Shown: positions 1 to 7,543 of the stretch, piece by piece
How the letters are laid out: each line of letters opens with the position of its first letter
How positions within the stretch are numbered: position 1 is the first letter of the stretch
Assembly: GCF_021049285.1 (NCBI RefSeq)
Contig: NZ_CP088017.1
Span: forward strand, 1,225,380-1,289,379
DNA from: Ruania halotolerans
GTDB lineage: Bacteria; Actinomycetota; Actinomycetes; Actinomycetales; Beutenbergiaceae
Length of the DNA stretch: 64,000 nt
Reading direction: 5' to 3'
Program-made: the position numbers and the translations under genes
The notes under the pieces: model-generated
What the model saw: only the letters and a program-made list of their open reading frames with translations
Database searches by the model: none
What the model was told of the DNA's origin: nothing

Positions 1-1
1 C

Positions 2-388
2 GACGTGGCCGCGCAGGTAGGAGTGCGGGCCGTGGCCGGGATTCCGATGAAGCTGGCAGGCACCACCGTCGGGGCCCTGAATATGTACCACGCCGAGCCG
101 CACTCCTGGGTGGAGAGCGACCTGCTCGCCGCCCGCGTGATGAGCAACATGGCGACCGCCTACCTGATCCACTCCTCGACGCTGAACCAGAAGACCGAAC
201 TCTCCGCTCAACTCCAGCATGCGCTCGACAGTCGCGTTCTCATTGAACAGGCCAAGGGTGTCCTGGCGCAGACGCACGCGATCAGCATGAGTGGGGCGTA
301 CGAGCTGTTGCGTGGGCACGCCCGCAGTCACGGGTTGAAGGTCCGTGCAGTGGCCTACGAGGTGGTGGAGAACGGCCTACGCCTCTAG
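2..388 (+). CDS. GAF-ANTAR regulator, C-terminal part
   Basis: The coding frame is open from the window edge, so the start lies upstream and only about 128 codons are seen. The first 50 residues read like the end of a GAF sensor domain (GIPMKLAGTTVGALNMY). The last 65 or so match an ANTAR RNA-binding domain, with the coiled lead-in and the typical IEQAKGVLAQ segment followed by the three-helix part that ends in VAYEVVENGL. ANTAR proteins bind tandem hairpins in nascent mRNA and cause antitermination. The GAF part senses a ligand that cannot be named here. The gene ends 89 bp before the ABC transporter. Nothing links it to the polysaccharide genes except position. Confidence 0.85.
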   Translation, partial: DVAAQVGVRAVAGIPMKLAGTTVGALNMYHAEPHSWVESDLLAARVMSNMATAYLIHSSTLNQKTELSAQLQHALDSRVLIEQAKGVLAQTHAISMSGAYELLRGHARSHGLKVRAVAYEVVENGLRL

Positions 389-477
389 CGGCTGCACCCA
401 GGACGTTGCTCGCGCGGCAGGTGCGGCGTGACAACATCTAGGCTCGGGTCAGTCCGGCGAGCGAGAGGTGAGCACTG

Positions 478-2295
478 ATGGGCGCTCTGTGGCGCATCAT
501 GCGTGAGCTCCTGAGCGTGCTGCCCGCGGGAAGCTCTCGGTTCATCGTCACTTTCGCGGGGGCCTCGGCTGCGCTGGCGATCTTGGACGTTGCCGCGCTC
601 GGCCTGCTCGCGCTCACCCTGAGTCCGTTGCTCTCCGAGTCGTCTGTGCAACTGCCATTGTTCGGCGAGGTGCCGAACTCCCGGTTGCCCATCCTGCTGG
701 TGGTGGTGGGCGGGCTGATCGTGACCAAGAGCGTCCTCGCGATCGCCCTGCAGTGGGGTGCGACGCGCCGGTTCGCCCGGTTCGAGCAAGAGCTCGGTGC
801 CCAGTTGCTGGATGCGTTCTTCAGTTCGCCATGGACGGAGCGGCTCGGCCGCAACTCCACCGATCTGGTGCGTTCCACCGATGTGGGTGTGGCCACCACG
901 GTGACCGGGGTGCTCATCCCGGCGGCGATGCTCTCCGGGGAGATCTTCACGTTCGTGGCCGTGCTCGCCGTGCTGCTCGTGGCTCAGCCGGTGACGGCGC
1001 TGGTGGCCATCGCCTACTTCGGCCTGATCGGCGCGGTGCTCTACCTGTGGGTGCTGCGCAAGGCGGTGCTCGCCGGGCGGACCAACCGCGAGCACTCCAC
1101 CCGCTCGGTGCGTCTGGTCAGTGAGATGGTGCACTCACTCAAGGAGATCACCCTGCGCGGCAAAGGCCCCGAAGTGGCCCGCGTGGTGCGCAAGGAGCGG
1201 CTGATCTCCTCCCGCGCGCGCGCGAACATGTCCTTCCTCGGGGTGGTGCCGCGCTACGTGTTGGAGGCCGGGCTGGTCGGCGGGCTTGCGCTCGGAGCCG
1301 GGGTCGGATACCTGCAAGGTTCGAGTCAGGGCCCGGAACAGGCGATGCAGGGCGCGCTCAGTGCTGTCGCGTTGTTCGCGGTGGCCGGCTTCCGGATCGT
1401 GCCCTCCCTCACCCGGTTCCAGTCGATCATGGCCCAGACGGGTGCCTCGATGCCGTTCGCACAGCAGGTGCTCGATGAGATCCGTGCCGGGGCCACTCGC
1501 GCCCATGATGCTGCGGCCGCCCCCGGCAGCGATCCAGTACCCGAGGACGCAGGCGAACTGGTGGTGGACGAGGTCTCTTTCCGCTATCCGACGGGGCGCG
1601 AGGATGCGGTACACGACGTCTCCTTCCGACTGCCGTTCGGCAGCTCGCTGGCGCTGGTGGGTGCTTCCGGTTCGGGCAAGTCCACGCTGGTGGACCTGCT
1701 GCTGGGGCTCCTCGAACCGAGCCACGGGCAGATCCGGGTGGGGGAGGTACCGATGAGCCGCGTGCTCACCTCTTGGCGCACCCGAGTGGGGTACGTGCCG
1801 CAAGAGGTCTCCCTGTTCGACTCCACGGTGGCGCAGAACGTGGCACTGAGCTGGGAGTCCGATGAGGTGGACGAGGATCGCGTGCGCTGGGCGCTGGCCC
1901 GCGCGCAGATCCTCGACGTGATCGAGGACCGGCCCGGCGGGATCCATACCCGGGTGGGCGAGCGAGGGATGGCCCTCTCCGGCGGGCAACGGCAACGCCT
2001 CGGGATCGCCCGCGCCCTCTACTCCGACCCCCTCGTGCTGATCATGGACGAGGCCACATCCGCACTGGACACCTCCACCGAGGCAGCCGTGACCTCAGCC
2101 ATCGCCGAACTCAGCGGGGACGTGACGATCGTGGTGGTGGCGCACCGGCTGGCCACGATCCGGCACAGCGACACGGTGTGTTTCATGCGAGACGGGCGTC
2201 TCGTGGCGCACGGGACCTTCAGTGAGGTGGTGGCCGCCGAGCCGGACTTCGCCCAGCAGGCGGCCCTGGCCGGGTTGATCGAGGAGAACGAGTGA
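478..2295 (+). CDS. ABC exporter, fused membrane and ATPase domains
   Basis: The 605-residue protein has an N-terminal six-helix membrane domain (about 1-310) and a C-terminal nucleotide-binding domain (about 355-600). The Walker A motif GASGSGKST starts near residue 395, the signature LSGGQRQR near 500 and the Walker B segment VLIMDEATSALD near 520. The ATG has a GAGAGG ribosome site 9 bases upstream. The layout is that of half-size homodimeric exporters such as MsbA or PglK. It overlaps the next glycosyltransferase gene by four bases, so the three genes to 4981 probably form one operon. A role in flipping a lipid-linked glycan is inferred from this context. The substrate is unknown. Confidence 0.9.
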   Translation: MGALWRIMRELLSVLPAGSSRFIVTFAGASAALAILDVAALGLLALTLSPLLSESSVQLPLFGEVPNSRLPILLVVVGGLIVTKSVLAIALQWGATRRFARFEQELGAQLLDAFFSSPWTERLGRNSTDLVRSTDVGVATTVTGVLIPAAMLSGEIFTFVAVLAVLLVAQPVTALVAIAYFGLIGAVLYLWVLRKAVLAGRTNREHSTRSVRLVSEMVHSLKEITLRGKGPEVARVVRKERLISSRARANMSFLGVVPRYVLEAGLVGGLALGAGVGYLQGSSQGPEQAMQGALSAVALFAVAGFRIVPSLTRFQSIMAQTGASMPFAQQVLDEIRAGATRAHDAAAAPGSDPVPEDAGELVVDEVSFRYPTGREDAVHDVSFRLPFGSSLALVGASGSGKSTLVDLLLGLLEPSHGQIRVGEVPMSRVLTSWRTRVGYVPQEVSLFDSTVAQNVALSWESDEVDEDRVRWALARAQILDVIEDRPGGIHTRVGERGMALSGGQRQRLGIARALYSDPLVLIMDEATSALDTSTEAAVTSAIAELSGDVTIVVVAHRLATIRHSDTVCFMRDGRLVAHGTFSEVVAAEPDFAQQAALAGLIEENE

Positions 2296-3845
2296 GCGAG
2301 TCCGACCAGATGCCGGGCGCCGACGAGGCAGTGCCGGGTGCGACTGACGCTGCCGAGCAGGCGTTCGACGGCGTCCAGGAAGCGGTCCAGCAGGCGGTGC
2401 ATCCAGAGGCGCCACTCACGGTGCGCGGACACACACCGCGGGTAGCAATCCTCGTGTACAACGACGCGCACGCCGACGCCCGGGTGCTCAAGACGGCCGC
2501 CACGTTGCGCGCTGCCGGGTGCGAAGTGCGGATCCTCGCCGTGGCGCGCGAACGCGCCGGGTATCCGGAGGGCGGCGAGACGCTGCCGAACGGTGTGCAG
2601 ATCGTGCGACTGCCGGAATTCCAGCTCGCGCGCTCGGCGCCGTGGCTGGCACACGCCTACCGATGGGTGCTGGACCGGCTGCGGCGGGTGGCGGGCGCCG
2701 AGGAGCCCACCGCTGCCGCATCCGGCCCGGTGTCGGGTGCGTTCCGGTCGCCCTCGGACGGCTCCACGACACCAACGCACCCCACAGCCGCTCCCGCTGA
2801 ACCGGCCGGGACTCCGGCGCCGGCCGCAGCCGCCAAGCCGGTCGGGGCCCTGCTGGACCTGTGGCTGCGCACCTACCGCACCGTCAGCCTGGCGATCTAC
2901 TGGCGGGCCGCGATCGCCGACGGCGTGGCGTTCGCTCCCGATGTGATCCACGCCAACGACGGCAACACCCTCTACCCGGCGATGCGGATCGCCCGGCACA
3001 CCCGCGCCCGGCTTGTCTACGACGCCCACGAGCTGTGGCGCCATCGCAACGTGCGGCCGCGTCCCGTGGCCCCGCATGTGGAGCACCTGATGGAACGACT
3101 CGGGATCCGCCGCGCCACCTCGGTGATCACCGTCTCTCCGAGCATCGCCGCCTGGTTGCACCGCACCTACCGGCTGCCGCGCACGCCCGCACTGGTGCGC
3201 AACATCCCCGCCGCTGCACCGGTGCCCGACCCCGCGCAAGGGCTCCTCCGCGAACGCGCAGGCCTCGATCCCCAGACCCCGGTGATCGCCTACGGCGGGC
3301 GGATCACCACCAGCCGCGGGATCGAGGAGACGATTGACGCCCTGGCGCATCTCCCCGAGATCCACCTGGTGCTCCTCGGCTATGGCGAGGAGGACTACCT
3401 GGCCGTGGTCCGCCGTCGGGCGCGTGCGGCTGGAGTGGAAGAGCGAGTGCACATGGTCGGGGCGGTTCCCTCGGCGGAGGTGGCCACGGCGCTCGCAGAC
3501 GCCGACCTCTCGGTGGTCTACGTGCGCCCCGCGTGCCTGAGCTACGAGTACTCGCTGCCGAACAAGCTGTTCGAGTCGATCCATGCCGGGCTGCCGATCG
3601 TCGCGGCCGACCTGCCCGACACCAAGGCTGTCGTGCTCGAGTACGGGGTGGGGGAGATCTTCGCCGTCGACGGCGGCCCTGCCGAGCTGGCCGCCGCGAT
3701 GCAGCGGGTGCTCGCAGACCCCCAGGCCTACCGGGCCGCTGCCCGGGAGGCTGCGGCTGCACTCACCTGGGAGGGCGAGGCCGAGGTGCTGCTCGCCGAG
3801 TACCGCCGAGTGCTCGGACATCGCGCTGGGCGGGGCCACACGTGA
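2292..3845 (+). CDS. GT4-like glycosyltransferase with internal Pro/Ala-rich linker
   Basis: The 517-residue protein starts at a GTG that overlaps the exporter stop (GTGA). A charged 50-residue N-terminus precedes the first Rossmann-like domain (VAILVYNDAHADARVLK). A Pro/Ala/Thr-rich linker at about 130-190 interrupts that domain, which then resumes with DVIHANDGNTLYPAMRIA. The second domain begins at VIAYGGRITTSRG (about 330) and carries the acceptor/donor loop YSLPNKLFESIHAGLPIV typical of GT-B enzymes. Such enzymes move a sugar from a nucleotide donor onto a growing glycan on the cytoplasmic side of the membrane. The linker is longer than usual for the family. Donor and acceptor cannot be predicted. 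Confidence 0.85.
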   Translation: MSESDQMPGADEAVPGATDAAEQAFDGVQEAVQQAVHPEAPLTVRGHTPRVAILVYNDAHADARVLKTAATLRAAGCEVRILAVARERAGYPEGGETLPNGVQIVRLPEFQLARSAPWLAHAYRWVLDRLRRVAGAEEPTAAASGPVSGAFRSPSDGSTTPTHPTAAPAEPAGTPAPAAAAKPVGALLDLWLRTYRTVSLAIYWRAAIADGVAFAPDVIHANDGNTLYPAMRIARHTRARLVYDAHELWRHRNVRPRPVAPHVEHLMERLGIRRATSVITVSPSIAAWLHRTYRLPRTPALVRNIPAAAPVPDPAQGLLRERAGLDPQTPVIAYGGRITTSRGIEETIDALAHLPEIHLVLLGYGEEDYLAVVRRRARAAGVEERVHMVGAVPSAEVATALADADLSVVYVRPACLSYEYSLPNKLFESIHAGLPIVAADLPDTKAVVLEYGVGEIFAVDGGPAELAAAMQRVLADPQAYRAAAREAAAALTWEGEAEVLLAEYRRVLGHRAGRGHT

Positions 3846-4981
3846 GCCAGGTGTGGGTGATCTCGTTCTCTCCGATCGCCGAGGACGCCCGGGTGCTCAA
3901 GCAGGTGCGGGTGCTGGCCGCCGAGCATGAGGTGACCACCGTCGGCTACGGGCCGCCGCCGGCCGAGGCGAGCCGGCACTATGAGATCCCCGCAGAGCTG
4001 GTGGCCTGGCATAAGGACCGGCTCAGTCTGATGCTGCGCCGCTACCGGCAGGTGCAGGCGAAGAACACCGTGATCGCGCACCTGCACACCACGCTGCCGG
4101 TGGGTGAGGCGGACGTGGTGGTGGCCAATGACGCCGACACCGTGCCGTTGGCGCTCGCGCTGCGCCCGCGCGCCGGCGTGCATGTGGACCTGCACGAATA
4201 CGCCCCGCGGGAGAACGAGGAGTCGTGGCGATGGCGGCTGTTCGTGGCACCGTACTACCGGTGGATCATCCGCCGGTTCGTCACGCGAGCGGCCTCGGTC
4301 ACGACCGTAGGGCGGGGGCTCGCGCAGGAGTACCAGCGCGAGTTCGGGATCGAGGCGGGTGTGGTGGAGAACGCCACCGCCTTTCATGACGCCGAACCCA
4401 CTCAGGTCGAGCGGCCGATCCGGCTGGTGCACTCGGGCAATGCGCGCCGTAACCGCACCCTGGAGCTGATGATCGACGCCGTGGCCGCCACTAGCGCCGA
4501 TGTGACCCTCGATCTGTTCCTGATGCCGAACGACCCTACCTATCTGGCCGAGCTGAAGGAGCGTGCGGCGGCGACGAACGCAGCGCTTGGCTCGGATCGG
4601 GCGCGCGTGCACGATCCGGTGCCGTATGCGGAGCTGGTGCCTACGCTGTGCGGCTACGACGTGGGCGTGTTCGTGCTCCCACCGCTCACGTTCAACTACC
4701 GGTGGACCTTGCCGAACAAGTTCTTCGATTTCGTGCAGGCCCGGCTGGGCATCATCGTGGGCCCCTCACCGGAGATGGCAGGCCTGGTGCGCGAGCACGG
4801 TCTGGGGGAGGTCACCGAGGAGTTCACGACGGCGTCCCTCACCCAGGTGTTGGATCGGCTCTCTCCGGAGGCGGTCCAGCAGTGGAAGGCTGCCTCACAT
4901 GCTTTGGCGCCGGAGGTGGCGGCGGAGCGTCGATCCGGCGGGTGGGTCGATGCGGTGCGGGCGTTGGTTGGCGGCCGGTAG
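3842..4981 (+). CDS. GT4-like glycosyltransferase
   Basis: The GTG at 3842 overlaps the preceding stop (GTGA) and begins the family N-terminus SQVWVISFSPIAEDARVLKQV. The frame is open further upstream, but that part is only a shadow of the previous gene. The product has 379 residues in a GT-B fold. The C-terminal half has the loop WTLPNKFFDFVQARLGIIVG, close to the LPNKLFE loop of the upstream enzyme, so the two are probably distant paralogues. It is the last gene of the exporter operon. A 96-bp stretch of its 3' half (4762-4857) is duplicated in damaged form at 6163-6258, beyond the MNT-HEPN pair. Confidence 0.87.
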   Translation: MSQVWVISFSPIAEDARVLKQVRVLAAEHEVTTVGYGPPPAEASRHYEIPAELVAWHKDRLSLMLRRYRQVQAKNTVIAHLHTTLPVGEADVVVANDADTVPLALALRPRAGVHVDLHEYAPRENEESWRWRLFVAPYYRWIIRRFVTRAASVTTVGRGLAQEYQREFGIEAGVVENATAFHDAEPTQVERPIRLVHSGNARRNRTLELMIDAVAATSADVTLDLFLMPNDPTYLAELKERAAATNAALGSDRARVHDPVPYAELVPTLCGYDVGVFVLPPLTFNYRWTLPNKFFDFVQARLGIIVGPSPEMAGLVREHGLGEVTEEFTTASLTQVLDRLSPEAVQQWKAASHALAPEVAAERRSGGWVDAVRALVGGR

Positions 4982-5006
4982 CGCAAGGACGAGCTGGGAT
5001 CGGCGC

Positions 5007-5423
5007 TCAGCGCCGCAGTGCTGTTTCGGCTGCTTCGGTGAGAGCCGCAGCGTTCCTCACGGCCGTCTTCGCGCGAGACAAGGTGAGGTAGACGAGCCCG
5101 TAGTGTGCTCCGTCCTTGACCTCAAGGAGTCGCGCAAGTGAGCGGGACATCTCTTTCCCGTTCGGCTCGACCTGTTCGAGGAGCCGCGTGGCCTCGCGGT
5201 GATCCTGGCCGCGCGGGCGTTGCCCGAGGTTTCGACAGCACAGCGAGTCGGAGGCAGCGATTCCTGCGAGTACGGCGAGCGCTGCCGCAGCGCCTGGCGT
5301 TGCCAGATCGTCATCGGCATCGAGGATGAGTTCCGCGGTATCGAGGAACTTGCGCGATTGGGCCGCCCTCACCCTGGCCTCGGCGATGCCGCAGTCCTGA
5401 GTCCGTGCACCCCGTGTCGTCAT
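5007..5423 (-). CDS. HEPN-domain protein, likely toxin of an MNT-HEPN pair
   Basis: The 138-residue all-helical protein starts at an ATG overlapping the stop of the nucleotidyltransferase gene (ATGA), so the two are translationally coupled. Residues 50-80 read VLAGIAASDSL...RPRGQDHREATRLL. This resembles the HEPN core, with an R-x5-H arrangement (R69, H75), the RNase signature of HEPN toxins. HepT-type toxins carry R-x4-H-x-Y, and the AMPylated tyrosine is missing here (H75-R76-E77). In known pairs the HEPN protein is a ribonuclease held inactive by its MNT partner. The frame stays open upstream of 5423, but that stretch lies inside the partner gene. Activity is inferred, not shown. Confidence 0.72.
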   Translation of the reverse strand: MTTRGARTQDCGIAEARVRAAQSRKFLDTAELILDADDDLATPGAAAALAVLAGIAASDSLCCRNLGQRPRGQDHREATRLLEQVEPNGKEMSRSLARLLEVKDGAHYGLVYLTLSRAKTAVRNAAALTEAAETALRR

Positions 5424-6040
5424 CAGTGGAGTTCCTTCCGAATCAGCCGATCCAGCAGTGTGCCGAACACCACGACGGCGTCCCGACGCCACTCGTCCAC
5501 GATCGCCTCACCTGTGGTGACGTGCCGGGCGAAATCGGTGTCCGTGATGTCGTAGACCTGGCAGTGGTTGCCCGTCCACGTGAGCACGGATTCGCGAAGC
5601 GTGTCGACCTGGCTTGTCCACATAGGCTCGTCCGCGGTGTGGTGCACGATCAAGATGTCCACGTCACTGTCAACGCCGCCGTCTCCGCGCGCCGCGGAAC
5701 CGAACACGGCCACCGTTGTCGGTTCGATCTCCCAAGACATAATCAGGTCACGGAGGCGGTCGAAGAGTTCCTGTCGAAGTTCAGTCAGTGCACGCACGGC
5801 GGGCCACGCAATGTGGTCGCGGTTCGCCACGTACATCGTGGCCCGTCCGGCCCTGGTTGCATGGACTAGTCCGTGCTCCACCATGCGGTTCAATACGAGT
5901 CGCACCCCGGACTCGCTGCCCGTGCCCGCCAGGCGGTGTGCCTCGCGACCCGTGAGTGCACGGGATGTGCCCGCGAGGACCTCCAGCACGGGGCCCTCCA
6001 GCGAGGGGACGACGGCCGTCATGGGTCGACTCACATCCAT
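5423..6040 (-). CDS. Winged-helix plus minimal nucleotidyltransferase, likely antitoxin
   Basis: The ATG at 6040 has a GAGG ribosome site 6 bases upstream and is preferred over the GTG at 6046. The 205-residue product has an N-terminal winged-helix DNA-binding part (about 14-75, GREAHRLAGTGSESGVRLVLNRMVEHGLV). A minimal nucleotidyltransferase domain follows, with GSAARGD at 114-120 and SDVD at 125-128, matching exactly the GS-x10-D-x-D motif of MntA antitoxins. MntA-type enzymes neutralise HEPN toxins by adding AMP. The fused helix-turn-helix suggests that the protein also represses its own operon, and three 20-bp repeats lie just upstream. It is transcribed against the flanking glycosyltransferase gene. 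Confidence 0.8.
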   Translation of the reverse strand: MDVSRPMTAVVPSLEGPVLEVLAGTSRALTGREAHRLAGTGSESGVRLVLNRMVEHGLVHATRAGRATMYVANRDHIAWPAVRALTELRQELFDRLRDLIMSWEIEPTTVAVFGSAARGDGGVDSDVDILIVHHTADEPMWTSQVDTLRESVLTWTGNHCQVYDITDTDFARHVTTGEAIVDEWRRDAVVVFGTLLDRLIRKELH

Positions 6041-6069
6041 AAGCACCTCAACTCACTTCACCGCACCCA

Positions 6070-6129
6070 TCAACAGCACGCTACCGATATCAGTAGAATA
6101 CTACGGATAAGAGCAGAATACTACGGATA
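6070..6129 (-). promoter_or_regulatory. Three phased 20-bp repeats, candidate operator
   Basis: Read on the minus strand, the 14-base core TATCCGTAGTATTC occurs at 6129-6116 and again at 6109-6096. A weaker third copy (TATCGGTAG) begins at 6089. The period is exactly 20 bases, about two helical turns, and the array ends 29 bases before the ATG of the winged-helix/nucleotidyltransferase gene. This is what an autorepressor binding cooperatively to one DNA face would need. The array is A/T-rich against GC-rich surroundings and could also hold the promoter (TAGTAT as a -10). A 10-bp palindrome, CTGGCGCCAG, lies just outside at 6135-6144. Confidence 0.6.
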
Positions 6130-6162
6130 GTAGGGCTGGCGCCAGTCATCCGTGCGACGTAT

Positions 6163-6258
6163 CCCCTCACCCGAAATGGCTGCGCTGGTGCGCGAGCACG
6201 GTCTGGGGGAGGTCACCGAGGATTTCACGACGGCGTCCCTCACCCAGTGTTGGACCGG
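6163..6258 (+). pseudogene. Fragment of a glycosyltransferase gene duplicated from 4762-4857
   Basis: About 96 bases align with codons near 307-339 of the glycosyltransferase gene at 3842-4981 at roughly 90% identity. The core of the match is the run encoding LVREHGLGEVTE. One base is missing near the right end (CACCCAGTGTTGG against CACCCAGGTGTTGG), and no start or further homologous sequence was found, so it is not translated as a useful product. Matching flanks are absent: homology stops at the left in front of the repeat array and at the right near 6258. It marks a past duplication or insertion event around the MNT-HEPN pair. The remaining 6259-6360 stretch holds nothing recognised. Confidence 0.75.
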
Positions 6259-6360
6259 GGAGTCTCTGACACATCGGAGCCTCCACCAGATCCAGTGAGA
6301 TTCACCTGGAGCGTTGCAACTATCGATCGTGCAGCAGACCCTCTCGTCACGCATATCCAG

Positions 6361-7410
6361 TCACGAGACGGAAGCGAGTGCCCGCACTGTTCGCTCGGCG
6401 GCGTGGCCGTCGCCGTAGGGCGTGTCCGACGTTGCTCCAGGCCGCGGTCGCGTCGCTGCTGCTGCGATCTGCCCGGGTTCAGCGAGTTGGTTCCACCCGA
6501 GCTCCACTGTCTCGACCCACTCGGTCTCGCTGCGCACCGTGGTGCACGGCACCCGCAGCTCGAACGCTTCCTTCTGCAGACCGCCGGAGTCGGTGATCAC
6601 CCCGCGCGCCTGGGAGATCAGGGTTACCAGGTCCGGGTAGCCGAGCGGATCGAGCACCCGCACCGCTCCGCGCGCCAGGTCCGCGCCGGTGGCTCGCAGG
6701 CGCGGGTGTGCGAGCAACAGCACCGGGTGGTCAACCGCGCCGAGCCCATCCAAGATCGCGTCCAGCCTGTCGCGATCGTCGGTGTTCTCGGCCCGGTGGA
6801 TCGTCGCCACGCTGAACTCCCCGGCGCGCACATCGAACCGTCGGAGCAACTCGGGCGCAGAACCGGCCACCGAGGCCGCCACCTGGTGCAGCACGTCCGT
6901 CATCACATCGCCCACCACGTGGGTCCGCTCCGCCAATCCCTCGCGGGCCAGGTGCTCGGCCGCCACCTGCGTCGGCGCCAGCAGCAGGTCGGCCGCATGG
7001 TCAGTGAGTACTCGATTGTGCTCCTCCGGCATCCGCCGGTTGAACGAGCGCAACCCCGCCTCCAGGTGCGCCACCGGTAGGTGCGCCTTCACCCCGGCCA
7101 ACGCCGCCGCAAGCGTCGAGTTCGTGTCCCCGTACACGAGCACCCAGTCGGGGGAGTGCTCCAGCAACACGGGTTCCAGGGCGGTGAGCATCGCCCCGGT
7201 CTGCGCGGCGTGCGAACCGGACCCGATCCCCAACTGCACGTCCGGTGCCGGGATGTGCAGCGTCGAGAAGAACACGTCCGAAAGCAACTCGTCGTAGTGC
7301 TGCCCGGTGTGCACGATCACATGGTCCACACCGGCCGCTGTGCAGGCAGCAGCCACTGGAGCGAGCTTGACGAATTGGGGTCGGGCGCCGACCACGCTGA
7401 GGATGCGCAC
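6361..7410 (-). CDS. wecB: UDP-N-acetylglucosamine 2-epimerase (non-hydrolysing)
   Basis: The 349-residue product interconverts UDP-GlcNAc and UDP-ManNAc in the cytoplasm. It shows the family landmarks in order: the N-terminal GARPQFVKLAPV, HTGQHYDE near 37, YGDTNSTLAAALAG near 94, HLEAGLRSFNRRMPEEHNR near 115, and the C-terminal ITDSGGLQKEAF loop near 272. The length is close to the usual 360-380. The GTG start follows GGAG closely. It stands alone on the minus strand between plus-strand glycosyltransferase genes. Its product is the substrate of the WecC-type dehydrogenases encoded at 16250 and possibly 33646, together giving UDP-ManNAcA for a wall polymer. Confidence 0.93.
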   Translation of the reverse strand: MRILSVVGARPQFVKLAPVAAACTAAGVDHVIVHTGQHYDELLSDVFFSTLHIPAPDVQLGIGSGSHAAQTGAMLTALEPVLLEHSPDWVLVYGDTNSTLAAALAGVKAHLPVAHLEAGLRSFNRRMPEEHNRVLTDHAADLLLAPTQVAAEHLAREGLAERTHVVGDVMTDVLHQVAASVAGSAPELLRRFDVRAGEFSVATIHRAENTDDRDRLDAILDGLGAVDHPVLLLAHPRLRATGADLARGAVRVLDPLGYPDLVTLISQARGVITDSGGLQKEAFELRVPCTTVRSETEWVETVELGWNQLAEPGQIAAAATRPRPGATSDTPYGDGHAAERTVRALASVS

Positions 7411-7543
7411 GTCTCCGAGTCTGGCACGACCTGCCGGGCGTGAGCGGCCTCACGATCCTCGGTTCGAGCTGGAGGCGCTGCTGCGCCATACTCGGAGACG
7501 TGCACATCACTCAGGTCGGAGTCGTCAGCCGAGGGGGCCGCCA

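Noticed and set aside
2019..3839. A 606-codon antisense frame over the first glycosyltransferase gene
   Set aside because: It has His/Arg/Gly-rich low-complexity composition, lies wholly over a well-supported gene, and has no ribosome site.
5003..5017. CGGCGCT-C-AGCGCCG as a terminator after the glycosyltransferase gene
   Set aside because: The loop would be one base, no T-run follows, and it lies over the end of the HEPN gene.
6121..6354. A 77-codon minus-strand frame next to the repeat array
   Set aside because: Its middle is the reverse reading of the duplicated glycosyltransferase fragment, matching the reverse reading at 4696-4986. It is explained by the DNA duplication, not by a protein.
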